A stretch of DNA of 10,114 nucleotides, taken from assembly GCA_030667725.1 (NCBI GenBank), contig DAOUVH010000021.1:1-10114 (forward strand), written 5' to 3'. The DNA is from Candidatus Cloacimonadota bacterium. Its GTDB lineage: Bacteria > Cloacimonadota > Cloacimonadia > Cloacimonadales > TCS61. Position numbers and translations under genes: made by a program. The notes below the pieces were generated by a model. That model saw only the letters and a list, made by a program, of their open reading frames with translations. It was not told the origin of the DNA and did no database searches. Positions 1 to 6,963 of this stretch are shown here, piece after piece (the first letter of the stretch is position 1; every line of letters starts with the position of its first letter).

Positions 1-90
1 AAGAATAAAAGAACACACCCTAAAAGAGTTGAGTATAAAAAATACTGCCCTAAGTGCAGAAAACATACTGAGCATAAGCAAACTAGATAA
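1..90 (+). CDS. rpmG: 50S ribosomal protein L33, C-terminal part
   Basis: This frame is open from the left edge to a TAA stop and encodes 29 residues; the start lies outside the window. The tail KRTHPKRVEYKKYCPKCRKH is the standard C-terminal half of L33, a small protein of the large ribosomal subunit near the E site. The CPKC pair at visible residues 16-19 is the distal half of a four-cysteine zinc site, so this is probably the zinc-binding (C+) form. The proximal CxxC pair would be upstream and cannot be seen. The rpmG–tRNA-Trp–secE–nusG order is common in bacteria and supports the call. Only 10 nt separate the stop from the tRNA, so the two are probably co-transcribed. Confidence 0.95.
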   Translation, partial: KNKRTHPKRVEYKKYCPKCRKHTEHKQTR

Positions 91-100
91 ATAATAATGC

Positions 101-176
101 AGGCTTGTAGCTCAATTGGTAGAGCACTGGTCTCCAAAACCAGGGGTTGCGGGTTCAAGTCCTGCCGGGCCTGCCA
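101..176 (+). tRNA. trnW: tRNA-Trp (anticodon CCA)
   Basis: A complete 76-nt cloverleaf can be folded by eye. The acceptor stem pairs AGGCTTG (101-107) with CGGGCCT (166-172), including two G-U wobbles. The D arm is GCTC/GAGC (110-113, 122-125). The anticodon stem is CTGGT/ACCAG (127-131, 139-143) around loop CTCCAAA, with anticodon CCA at 134-136. The T arm is GCGGG/CCTGC around TTCAAGT. The discriminator base is G173, and the anticodon plus G73 are the usual bacterial TrpRS identity elements. The 3' CCA (174-176) is encoded. It sits 10 nt after rpmG and 15 nt before secE, so it is probably cut from a longer transcript by tRNA processing enzymes. A CCA anticodon fits a standard code in which TGA is not tryptophan. 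Confidence 0.98.
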
Positions 177-191
177 TTAAAGTGAGATAAT

Positions 192-383
192 ATGTTTAAA
201 AAAATATTTCGTTTTTTCAAAAGTGTTAAGACTGAAATGTCTTACGTATCTTGGCCAACCAAGGCTGATATTAAAGAAGGTACTACCGTAGTTATTCTTA
301 TGTCAATTTTTGTAGCTATATTTTTATCTTTAGTTGATACAGGTTTCGGTTTTTTAATTAGACAGTTATTATTGAAAGGTTAA
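192..383 (+). CDS. secE: Preprotein translocase subunit SecE
   Basis: This encodes a 63-residue, single-span SecE, the clamp subunit of the SecYEG channel in the cytoplasmic membrane. A short basic amphipathic N-terminus (residues 1-15) is followed by the family signature SYVSWPTKADI (17-27), which packs along the membrane surface against SecY. One hydrophobic span lies at about residues 33-56, with the conserved aspartate at 49. The length is typical of the short SecE found outside the enterobacteria, which have two extra spans. The start is ATG, but the upstream AAAGTGAG gives only a weak SD. Translation may rely on the structured tRNA being processed off just upstream. The gene lies directly before nusG, the usual order. 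Confidence 0.95.
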   Translation: MFKKIFRFFKSVKTEMSYVSWPTKADIKEGTTVVILMSIFVAIFLSLVDTGFGFLIRQLLLKG

Positions 384-387
384 GTAA

Positions 388-909
388 ATGAAGTGGTATG
401 TTGTTCACACCTATGCTTCCCATGAATTCAAAATAAAAGAAGCGATCGAAAAAGGAATAAAAGGTACCCCCTTGGAAGATAAGCTCGGGCAGATACTGAT
501 TCCTACACAAAAGACGTTTCACATTAGAGATGGGAAGAAAATAGAACGTGAAAAAAAATTATTCAACAGTTATGTTATATTGGAAGTAGAATTAACACCT
601 GAGTTATACTCATTTGTTGTTGGGCTTCCTAGTGTAACTCATTTCCTGGGAACTGGGAAAAAACCTCAACCTCTAACTGACGTTGAAGTAAAACGCCTGT
701 TGGGTATCGACGACCGCGACAAAACTGCATCACAAGATGTAAACTATATCCCTGGTGATATGGTAAAAATCACATCTGGTTCATTCAGTGACTTTGAAGG
801 TGTTATTGAAAAATTGCATGATGACAGGGAAAAACTCACAGTTAATGTAACTGTTTTTGGAAGAATTACACCTGTAGAAGTTCGGACAGATCAGATTGAA
901 CTTATGTAA
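388..909 (+). CDS. nusG: Transcription termination/antitermination factor NusG
   Basis: This encodes a 173-residue NusG, the universal elongation factor. Its N-terminal NGN domain binds the RNA polymerase clamp helices, and its C-terminal KOW domain contacts Rho, S10/NusE or the ribosome. The NGN domain covers about residues 1-105 and opens with MKWYVVHTYASHE. The KOW domain covers about 120-173, beginning GDMVKITSGSFSDFEGVIE and containing FGRITPVEV. The length matches compact NusG with no extra inserted domain. One oddity is the usual F-P-G-Y of the NGN domain, which here reads F59-N60-S61-Y62. The gene starts 4 nt after secE with an AAAGG (375-379) inside the end of secE, so the two are probably translationally coupled. 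A specialised paralogue (RfaH/LoaP type) is unlikely given this syntenic position. Confidence 0.96.
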   Translation: MKWYVVHTYASHEFKIKEAIEKGIKGTPLEDKLGQILIPTQKTFHIRDGKKIEREKKLFNSYVILEVELTPELYSFVVGLPSVTHFLGTGKKPQPLTDVEVKRLLGIDDRDKTASQDVNYIPGDMVKITSGSFSDFEGVIEKLHDDREKLTVNVTVFGRITPVEVRTDQIELM

Positions 910-922
910 ATAGAGGAAAAAA

Positions 923-1354
923 ATGGCAAAACCAAAAGATATTGAACATTTAGTAAAATTGCAGCTTCCCGCAGGAAAGGCAACTCCGGCACCTCCAGTA
1001 GGTCCGGCTCTTGGTCAAGCGGGAATCAACATTGGTGAATTTTGTAAAGCATTTAATGATAAAACAAAAGATTCTCCAGGAATGATATTTCCAGTTGTAA
1101 TTTACGTTAAGAAGAATAAATCCTACACTTTTGAGATCAAAACTCCACCGGCTGCAGTTCTAATCAAGAAAGAAGCTGGTCTGGCAAAGGGTTCAGGAGT
1201 TCCACATATGGAAAAAGTAGGTAAGATCACAAAAGCTCAAGTTAAGAAAATAGCTGAGATCAAAATGAAAGATCTAAACGCATACAACATTGAAGCTGCT
1301 ATGCGTATGATTGAAGGTACTGCAAGAAACATGGGAGTATTAGTCGAAAACTAA
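923..1354 (+). CDS. rplK: 50S ribosomal protein L11
   Basis: This encodes a 143-residue L11, which binds the GTPase-associated region of 23S rRNA at the base of the L7/L12 stalk. The N-terminal domain has the proline-rich helix motif [17 protein letters not shown] (residues 22-38), including the prolines that form the thiostrepton site in other bacteria. The linker [14 protein letters not shown] leads into the C-terminal rRNA-binding domain with [12 protein letters not shown] and a final [10 protein letters not shown]. The length is one or two residues above the family norm, with no gaps. An AGAGGA (912-917) lies 5 nt before the ATG. It follows nusG by 13 nt and precedes rplA, the usual L11 operon order. 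Confidence 0.98.
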   Translation: MAKPKDIEHLVKLQLPAGKATPAPPVGPALGQAGINIGEFCKAFNDKTKDSPGMIFPVVIYVKKNKSYTFEIKTPPAAVLIKKEAGLAKGSGVPHMEKVGKITKAQVKKIAEIKMKDLNAYNIEAAMRMIEGTARNMGVLVEN

Positions 1355-1386
1355 GCCGCTTTGTTTTTATGCAGGAGATTATCGAA

Positions 1387-1392
1387 AAGGAG
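1387..1392 (+). promoter_or_regulatory. SD site fixing the rplA start
   Basis: AAGGAG ends 5 nt before ATG 1398. It overlaps the alternative GTG at 1392, which argues against using that codon as the start. Confidence 0.8.
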
Positions 1393-1397
1393 TGTTA

Positions 1398-2099
1398 ATG
1401 ACTAGTAAAAGGAACAAACAAGCTCATGAGATGATCGACAAAACAAAAAGATATGAGCTCGACGAAGCTGTTGAATTGCTTTTGAAATATCCAAAAGCTA
1501 AATTCGATGAAACCGTTGAACTACATATGAATTTAGGTGTCGACCCTCGGAAAGCAGATCAACAAATCAGGAACTCTTTAGTATTGCCAAATGGTAGTGG
1601 ACAGTCTTCTACTGTTCTTGTTTTTGCAGAAGGCGATAAAGCTGATGAAGCAAAGGAAGCTGGTGCCGATTTTGTTGGAGTAGATGAATACGTTGAGAAG
1701 ATCAATTCAGGTTGGTTCGATTTTGATGTTGCAATTACAACTCCAAATTTAATGGGTAAGATCGGTCGTTTAGGTCGTGTGTTAGGACCGCGCAGTTTAA
1801 TGCCAAACCCAAAAGACGGTACCGTAACCATGAACATCAAACAGGCAGTAGCTGATGCAAAAGGTGGAAAAATCACTTATCGTATAGATAAGTTTTCAAA
1901 CCTCCACATTATTGCCGGCAAGTTAAGCTTTACTTCAAAGCAACTCATAGAAAACGTGCTTACAATCGTTTTAGCAATTCTTAGAGAGAGACCTGCTGCA
2001 TTAAAAGGCATTTACATCAATTCGATTAGCCTCACTTCAACTATGGGTCCCGGAATTAAGTTAGATGTTACAAGCATATCAAAGCTTGCAAAGCATTAG
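1398..2099 (+). CDS. rplA: 50S ribosomal protein L1
   Basis: This encodes a 233-residue L1, the protein of the mobile L1 stalk that binds 23S rRNA helices 76-78 and guides deacylated tRNA out of the E site. The family landmarks are present: an N-terminal KRNKQAHE segment, the central GRLGRVLGPRSLMPNPKDGT (about residues 124-143), and the C-terminal SLTSTMGPGIKLD. Within the central motif the usual GPRGLMPNPK has a serine at residue 133. I chose ATG 1398 over an in-frame GTG at 1392 because that GTG overlaps the SD AAGGAG (1387-1392) and would have no SD of its own. L1 represses its own operon in many bacteria by binding an rRNA-like mRNA site. I do not see a convincing copy near rplK or in the 43 nt before this gene. 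It is the only gene here ending in TAG. Confidence 0.97.
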   Translation: MTSKRNKQAHEMIDKTKRYELDEAVELLLKYPKAKFDETVELHMNLGVDPRKADQQIRNSLVLPNGSGQSSTVLVFAEGDKADEAKEAGADFVGVDEYVEKINSGWFDFDVAITTPNLMGKIGRLGRVLGPRSLMPNPKDGTVTMNIKQAVADAKGGKITYRIDKFSNLHIIAGKLSFTSKQLIENVLTIVLAILRERPAALKGIYINSISLTSTMGPGIKLDVTSISKLAKH

Positions 2100-2108
2100 G
2101 AGTTTATT

Positions 2109-2642
2109 ATGGTACAAGTATACAAAGAAGAAGCTGTAAAAGTAATCAAAGATAGACTTGATAATGCAAGATCAATCGTACTGATTGATTATAAAGGGAT
2201 CAATATAGAAGAAGTTGATGAGCTTCGAAACAGAATGCGAAATGCAGATGTTGATTATTTTATTTCAAAGAACACATTCATTAAAATCGCACTTAATGAA
2301 TTGGGAATCAAAGAATTTGACGAACATTTAAGTGGTTCAACTGCTGTAGCAATTTCAAAAGTTGATGAAGTAACGGCTGCTAGAGAATTAGCCAAATTCA
2401 AAAAAGATATTATGGATGACAAGGATTTCCCGAAGTTCAAAATTGGTTTAGTTGGTAAAGATATTATGAATATCTCACAGCTGAATCAATTAGCTGATCT
2501 TCCTTCTAAAGAAGTTCTACTGTCAATGGTTCTACAAGGTTTCAATGCACCTATAACAGGCTTTGTTGGTGCGCTAAGTGGAATCTTGAGAAAATTTATC
2601 TATGCAATCGACACAATAGCCAAAGCAAAAGAAAATAAATAA
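2109..2642 (+). CDS. rplJ: 50S ribosomal protein L10
   Basis: This encodes a 177-residue L10, which anchors L7/L12 dimers to the ribosome to form the stalk that recruits translational GTPases. The N-terminal rRNA-binding part contains [10 protein letters not shown] (residues 22-31) and the typical [22 protein letters not shown] follows, then [19 protein letters not shown], which leads into a long C-terminal helix that carries the L12 dimers. The length is normal. Its AGGAG (2098-2102) overlaps the rplA stop codon and the gap is only 9 nt. There is therefore no separate leader of the kind where L10-L12 binds its own mRNA in E. coli; any such site would have to lie inside rplA. Confidence 0.97.
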   Translation: MVQVYKEEAVKVIKDRLDNARSIVLIDYKGINIEEVDELRNRMRNADVDYFISKNTFIKIALNELGIKEFDEHLSGSTAVAISKVDEVTAARELAKFKKDIMDDKDFPKFKIGLVGKDIMNISQLNQLADLPSKEVLLSMVLQGFNAPITGFVGALSGILRKFIYAIDTIAKAKENK

Positions 2643-2655
2643 ACATATATACGAT

Positions 2656-2660
2656 GGAGG
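2656..2660 (+). promoter_or_regulatory. SD site fixing the rplL start
   Basis: GGAGG is 5 nt before ATG 2666 and overlaps the upstream in-frame ATG 2654, so the start four codons upstream is very unlikely. This is among the strongest SD sites in the window. Confidence 0.85.
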
Positions 2661-2665
2661 ATATA

Positions 2666-3043
2666 ATGGCTGACAAGAAGCAACAAGTTATTGATATTAT
2701 TAAGGAAATGAGTGTAATCGAACTTTCCGAACTTGTAAAAGAACTCGAAGAGATTTTCGATATTACAGCTGCAGCTCCAGTAGCCGTTGCTGCACCTGGT
2801 GTGGCTACCGGCGGAGAAATTGCTGAAGAAAAAACAGAATTTGACGTTGTTTTAACTAGCTCTGGAGCAAAGAAAATCCAGGTTATTAAAGTTGTACGTT
2901 CAATTACAAAATTAGGTTTGAAAGAAGCGAAAGAATTAGTTGATAATGCACCAAAGCCAGTTGTTCAAGGTGTCCCAAAAGAAGAAGCTGAAACCATCAA
3001 AGCTCAAATTGAAGAAGCTGGTGGATCTGTAGAAGTTAAATAA
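2666..3043 (+). CDS. rplL: 50S ribosomal protein L7/L12
   Basis: This encodes a 125-residue acidic L7/L12, the multicopy stalk protein that contacts EF-Tu, EF-G, IF2 and RF3. The N-terminal dimerisation domain (residues 1-32, with [15 protein letters not shown]) is followed by an Ala/Pro/Gly/Val-rich hinge (about 34-50). The C-terminal factor-binding domain contains [20 protein letters not shown] and ends in GGSVEVK. A lysine at residue 82 sits where the very conserved TGLGLKEAK motif normally has glycine. I chose ATG 2666 rather than the in-frame ATG 2654: GGAGG (2656-2660) lies 5 nt before 2666, and MADKK fits the family N-terminus. The rplJ-rplL gap of 23 nt and strong SD suit a protein made in several copies per ribosome. 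Confidence 0.97.
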   Translation: MADKKQQVIDIIKEMSVIELSELVKELEEIFDITAAAPVAVAAPGVATGGEIAEEKTEFDVVLTSSGAKKIQVIKVVRSITKLGLKEAKELVDNAPKPVVQGVPKEEAETIKAQIEEAGGSVEVK

Positions 3044-3059
3044 TTAACAGAATTAATAT

Positions 3060-3098
3060 ACGGAAGTGAACCTTTTGTTCACTTCCGTTACCTTATTT
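3060..3098 (+). terminator. Hairpin after rplL: partial terminator, attenuator or RNA-processing site
   Basis: A perfect 12-bp stem, ACGGAAGTGAAC (3060-3071) paired with GTTCACTTCCGT (3077-3088), closes a 5-nt CTTTT loop. It begins 16 nt after the rplL stop. The downstream run TACCTTATTT is T-rich but broken by A and C residues, so it is not an ideal U-tract. Leaky termination or a processing hairpin is more likely than a full stop. In E. coli the same gap holds an attenuator and an RNase III site that reduce rpoBC expression relative to the ribosomal genes. A similar role here is inferred from position and structure only. Confidence 0.7.
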
Positions 3099-3103
3099 AT
3101 AAT
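3075..3103 (+). promoter_or_regulatory. Candidate sigma70-type promoter for rpoBC
   Basis: A perfect TATAAT (3098-3103) lies 17 bp after TTGTTC (3075-3080), which matches the -35 consensus only at TTG. The -35 half falls in the loop and 3' arm of the rplL-rpoB hairpin. Initiation would be expected near 3110, giving rpoB a leader of roughly 50 nt. The spacing is ideal, but AT-rich intergenic DNA yields TATAAT by chance, and FCB-group sigma factors may prefer other motifs. Confidence 0.35.
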
Positions 3104-3144
3104 GATGGAAATTTGTACGATATTTAAATTGTACGCTAAGAAAT

Positions 3145-3150
3145 AAGGAG
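3145..3150 (+). promoter_or_regulatory. SD site fixing the TTG start of rpoB
   Basis: AAGGAG lies 9 nt before TTG 3160. Reading upstream in this frame reaches a TGA at 3103 with no ATG or GTG in between. The first downstream ATG would remove 27 residues that align with the normal RpoB N-terminus. The TTG start is therefore well supported. Confidence 0.85.
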
Positions 3151-3159
3151 TATAAACTC

Positions 3160-6100
3160 TTGAAAATTCAAAATTTTTCTCGTATCAGAAAGAAAGCTGA
3201 ACAGTCTGCTCTTCCTTTCGTACACGTTCCAAATCTTCTTTCAATGCAAATTGATTCTTATAATCAATTTCTGCAGAGAGAGGTTCATCCGCAAAAACGT
3301 TACGAAGAAGGACTCCAAGCTGTTCTCAAATCAATATTTCCGTTAGAAGACCAAAAAGGGATCTACTACCTCGAGTATATTGATTATATAGTACTTAAAG
3401 AAAAATACTCTACCGATGAATGTATCGAAAGAAATCTTTCCTATCAAGCACCTGTTAAAGCTAGAATGAGACTTGTTATTTATGATGAAGAAATTCTTAA
3501 AGAGACAGGTGACAAGAGGGTTAAAAGCACGATCGAGCAAGATGTATTTCTTGGCGAGATCCCTCTGATCACAAATCAGGGTACTTTCATTATCAACGGA
3601 GCTGAACGGGTTATTATTAGTCAGCTTCACAGATCACCCGGTATCTTTTTCTCAGAAGCAAAACATCCCAGCGGCAAAATTTTGAATTCTGCCAAGTTGA
3701 TCCCCTATAATGGTTCATGGCTTGAATTCAATATGGATAGTTACGACGCCCTTTTTGTATTAATTGATAAAAGACGGAAGCTTCCGGCAACTGTTTTATT
3801 ACGTGCTGTTGGACTTTCAACAAACGACGATCTCAGAAATTATTTCTATGAAAAAGAACTGATCGATGTGAAACAAGCTAAAGACCGATACCTTTTTGCT
3901 GATGTTATGAACAGTGAAACCGGTGAAATCCTTTTTGATGCCGGCAGTGAAATCGGTAATGATGAGATCGAAGCAATAATCGAAGGTGGAATAAAGAAGA
4001 TCGATGTTATAAAATCTGATTTTGAGATCACCAGAAAAATACTTGAACAAACTATTGCTAAAGATCAAACAACTACCCAGGAAGAAGCATTAAAGAAAAT
4101 ATACACACTTATCCGTCCTGGTGAAGAACCTACTTATGAAATTGCTTTAGATCTTTTCAATAGAATGTTCTTTAATGAAAGAAGATACAACCTCGGTAAA
4201 GTTGGACGTCATAAACTTAACGCTCGATTAGGTCTAAATATTGATGCCAACATTCATGTTCTAACAAAAGAAGATCTTATTGCGATCATTGATAAATTGA
4301 TCGCTGTATACAAAGACGAAGATAAAATTGATGATATTGACCACTTGGCAAATAGAAGAGTGAGAACTGTTGGAGAACTCCTTGCAGAACAATACAACAT
4401 TGGTCTCTCCCGTGTTGCCAGAACTGCTGTTGAAAGAATGTCTATAGCTAACCCGGATGAAGTTACACTTCACGACCTCATAAATAGCAATGCGCTTATC
4501 GCTGTTGTACAGTCATTCTTCCTCACAGGTCAGCTTTCTCAATACATGGAACAAACAAATCCGCTTACAGGTATCACACATAAAAGAAGACTCTCAGCCC
4601 TTGGTCCGGGCGGACTTACCAGAGAACGTGCCGGTTTCGAAGTTAGGGACGTTCACTATTCTCATTATGGACGTATCTGCCCTATTGAGACACCTGAAGG
4701 TCCAAATATCGGTCTGATATCTTCACCTGCTATGTATGCAAGAGTGAACGATCTGGGATTTTTGGAAACACCTTATATTAAGGTCGAAAATGGTAAAATT
4801 ACTTCTGATATTCAATTTCTTGATGCAAATCAAGAAGAACATTACATTATTGCACAAGCTAATGTGAATTATGATGAGAATATTAATATTACTGATGATC
4901 TCGTATTTGCCCGTCATCAAGGTGAATTCCTGCAGGTAAAACCTGAAGATGTTCAGTTTCTTGACGTATCGCCGCAACAGATAGTTTCAGCATCAGCATC
5001 ATTAATCCCATTCTTGGAACATGACGATGCGAACCGTGCTTTGATGGGATCGAATATGCAACGTCAAGCTGTACCTTTAATGAATCCGGAAGTCCCAATG
5101 GTTGGGACGGGAATGGAGGAGATCATTGCCAAGGATAGTGGTTCAACTGCTACTGCCCCATTTGATGGCGTAGTTAAAAAAGTTACTAGCTCCTATGTAG
5201 ATATTGAAAGAAATAATCCTGATGATAGCATACTTGATATCGGAACTAATAATCGTGTTTATCTAAAAAAATTCGCCCGTTCAAATCAGGATACAGCCAT
5301 TCACCAAAGACCATCTGTAAAGGCTGGTGATAAGGTGAAGAGAGGAGATCTGATATCTGATGGTCCATCAATAATTGAGAATAGATTAGCACTTGGCAGC
5401 AATTTGCTGGTTGCATTCATGCCATGGTATGGATATAATTATGAGGATGCTATCATTCTCAGTGAAAAAGTTGCTCGTGAAGATCTGCTTACATCAGTCT
5501 ATATTGAGGAACATGAAGTTCTTGTTCGTATTATGAAAAACGGAAAGGAAGAACTGGCTTATGATATTCCCAATGTTCCAATAAAAGCTCTTAGAAACCT
5601 GGATAAATCCGGTGTTATAAGAGTTGGATCTGTTGTTAAAGCTGGTGATATCATTGTTGGAAAGATAACTCCGAAGAATGTGGATATCGATCCGTCCCCG
5701 GAAGAGAACCTTATGCGTGCTCTTTTCGGTGATCGTGCTGGAGACTTTACCAACAGCTCACTTAAAGCTAAACCGGGAATGGAAGGTGTAGTAATTGATG
5801 TAAAAGTTTTCTCACGTCTTGAATCTATAGAAGAATTTGAAGATCAAGAATTAAAATTGGATTCTCTTCAGCGCATTAAGCAGGAACATAAAGAGAGACA
5901 GAACAAGATCCAGAAATATCTTCAAAATAAACTGGAGAAAATTCTTATCGGGAATACAGCTAAAAATATCGTTGATGAAAAAACAAATATGTTTTTTATC
6001 CCCTCAGGTAAAAAGATTACAAAAAATGATTTACAAAAGATTAATTTCAAGCGTCTGAACCTCGATTATGATCTGATGGAAGATGCTGAGATGAATCAAA

Positions 6101-6963
6101 AAATATACAATGAGATCATCCTGAAAGCTAAAACAGCTTATGAAGAAAGTGACAATATTTTCAAAAAAGCCAAAGAACGTCTTAAGCATGGAGACGAACT
6201 TCCTTATGGTGTGCGTAAAATGGTTAAGGTCTATATTGCCAAGAAACGTAAGATCGCAGTTGGTGATAAAATGGCTGGTCGTCACGGAAACAAAGGTGTA
6301 ATATCCAGAGTTAGTCCGATAGCCGACATGCCTTATTTGGAAAATGGCGAATCGGTTGACATTATTTTGAATCCGCTTGGTGTACCATCCCGTATGAATA
6401 TCGGTCAGATCATGGAAACCCATCTTGGTATGGCAGCCAGAATACTTGGTATTCATTTTGAAACTCCTGTTTTCGATGGTGCTTCTCTTGCTGATATCGA
6501 TAAATCAATGAAGAAAGCCAATTTGGACATGGATGGAAAACAAGTACTCTATGATGGAAAAACAGGTGAACCATTCAAAGAGAGAGTTACCGTTGGAGTC
6601 ATGTATATGCTTAAATTGAATCACCTGGTTGCTGATAAAATGCATGCTCGTTCTACAGGACCTTACTCACTAATCACACAACAGCCATTGGGTGGTAAAG
6701 CTCAACATGGTGGTCAGAGATTGGGTGAGATGGAAGTTTGGGCTCTTGAAGCTTATGGTGCTTCTCGTCTTCTGGAAGAGATGCTGACTATCAAGAGTGA
6801 TGATGTTGAAGGTAGAACTAATGCCTTTAAAGCTATAACAAGCGGTCAAAATCCGCCAAAGCCTGGTATCCCTGAATCTTTTAATGTACTGGTGAGTGAG
6901 TTAAAATCCCTCTGCTTTGACATTGAGTTTCTTGCAGACAAGAAACATAATGGAGGTTTGTAA
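3160..6963 (+). CDS. rpoB: DNA-directed RNA polymerase beta subunit
   Basis: This encodes a complete 1267-residue beta subunit, forming half of the polymerase active-site cleft and the rifampicin pocket. Landmarks in order are GEIPLITNQGTFIINGAERV, RRKLPATVLLRAVGL (about 205-219), a short SI1-region segment to RPGEEPT, the rifampicin region 457-482, and CPIETPEGPNIGLI. After these come NYEDA with E762/D763 (E. coli E813/D814) and AVGDKMAGRHGNKG with active-site lysines K1037 and K1045 (E. coli K1065/K1073). A Lys/Glu-rich helical insert at about 888-1013 occupies the SI2 position. The length fits FCB-group enzymes better than the 1342 residues of E. coli. Oddities are a TTG start, Y462/E464 in the rifampicin pocket, and H1183/L1188 in the GGKAQ-GGQR-GEMEV motif. 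It is transcribed together with rpoC. Confidence 0.98.
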   Translation: MKIQNFSRIRKKAEQSALPFVHVPNLLSMQIDSYNQFLQREVHPQKRYEEGLQAVLKSIFPLEDQKGIYYLEYIDYIVLKEKYSTDECIERNLSYQAPVKARMRLVIYDEEILKETGDKRVKSTIEQDVFLGEIPLITNQGTFIINGAERVIISQLHRSPGIFFSEAKHPSGKILNSAKLIPYNGSWLEFNMDSYDALFVLIDKRRKLPATVLLRAVGLSTNDDLRNYFYEKELIDVKQAKDRYLFADVMNSETGEILFDAGSEIGNDEIEAIIEGGIKKIDVIKSDFEITRKILEQTIAKDQTTTQEEALKKIYTLIRPGEEPTYEIALDLFNRMFFNERRYNLGKVGRHKLNARLGLNIDANIHVLTKEDLIAIIDKLIAVYKDEDKIDDIDHLANRRVRTVGELLAEQYNIGLSRVARTAVERMSIANPDEVTLHDLINSNALIAVVQSFFLTGQLSQYMEQTNPLTGITHKRRLSALGPGGLTRERAGFEVRDVHYSHYGRICPIETPEGPNIGLISSPAMYARVNDLGFLETPYIKVENGKITSDIQFLDANQEEHYIIAQANVNYDENINITDDLVFARHQGEFLQVKPEDVQFLDVSPQQIVSASASLIPFLEHDDANRALMGSNMQRQAVPLMNPEVPMVGTGMEEIIAKDSGSTATAPFDGVVKKVTSSYVDIERNNPDDSILDIGTNNRVYLKKFARSNQDTAIHQRPSVKAGDKVKRGDLISDGPSIIENRLALGSNLLVAFMPWYGYNYEDAIILSEKVAREDLLTSVYIEEHEVLVRIMKNGKEELAYDIPNVPIKALRNLDKSGVIRVGSVVKAGDIIVGKITPKNVDIDPSPEENLMRALFGDRAGDFTNSSLKAKPGMEGVVIDVKVFSRLESIEEFEDQELKLDSLQRIKQEHKERQNKIQKYLQNKLEKILIGNTAKNIVDEKTNMFFIPSGKKITKNDLQKINFKRLNLDYDLMEDAEMNQKIYNEIILKAKTAYEESDNIFKKAKERLKHGDELPYGVRKMVKVYIAKKRKIAVGDKMAGRHGNKGVISRVSPIADMPYLENGESVDIILNPLGVPSRMNIGQIMETHLGMAARILGIHFETPVFDGASLADIDKSMKKANLDMDGKQVLYDGKTGEPFKERVTVGVMYMLKLNHLVADKMHARSTGPYSLITQQPLGGKAQHGGQRLGEMEVWALEAYGASRLLEEMLTIKSDDVEGRTNAFKAITSGQNPPKPGIPESFNVLVSELKSLCFDIEFLADKKHNGGL
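6952..6956 (+). promoter_or_regulatory. SD site for rpoC inside the end of rpoB
   Basis: GGAGG lies 7 nt before GTG 6964 and within the last codons of rpoB. The rpoB TAA and the rpoC GTG are directly adjacent (TAAGTG), an arrangement suited to terminating ribosomes restarting on rpoC. Confidence 0.85.

Noticed and set aside
134..136. Possible TGA recoding to tryptophan
   Set aside because: The tRNA-Trp anticodon is CCA, tryptophans in the frames I read are TGG, and no in-frame TGA occurs inside any gene. Absence of TGA among only eight stop codons is not evidence of recoding.
1392..1397. Longer rplA start at GTG
   Set aside because: The GTG sits on the SD itself, and ATG 1398 has ideal spacing.
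1355..1397. Possible L1 autoregulatory RNA site between rplK and rplA
   Set aside because: I could not draw a convincing helix resembling the L1 site of 23S rRNA in this 43-nt stretch.
1559..1876. 105-codon open frame on the minus strand within rplA
   Set aside because: It is antisense to the conserved core of L1; its composition is a mirror of L1 codon use.
2654..2665. Longer rplL start adding MEDI
   Set aside because: The upstream ATG overlaps the GGAGG that serves ATG 2666, and L7/L12 proteins begin close to MADKK.
6031..6456. 141-codon open frame on the minus strand within rpoB
   Set aside because: It lies wholly antisense to the conserved SI2 and active-site lysine region of rpoB. It encodes a low-complexity, Phe/Ile/His-rich product with no recognisable domain.
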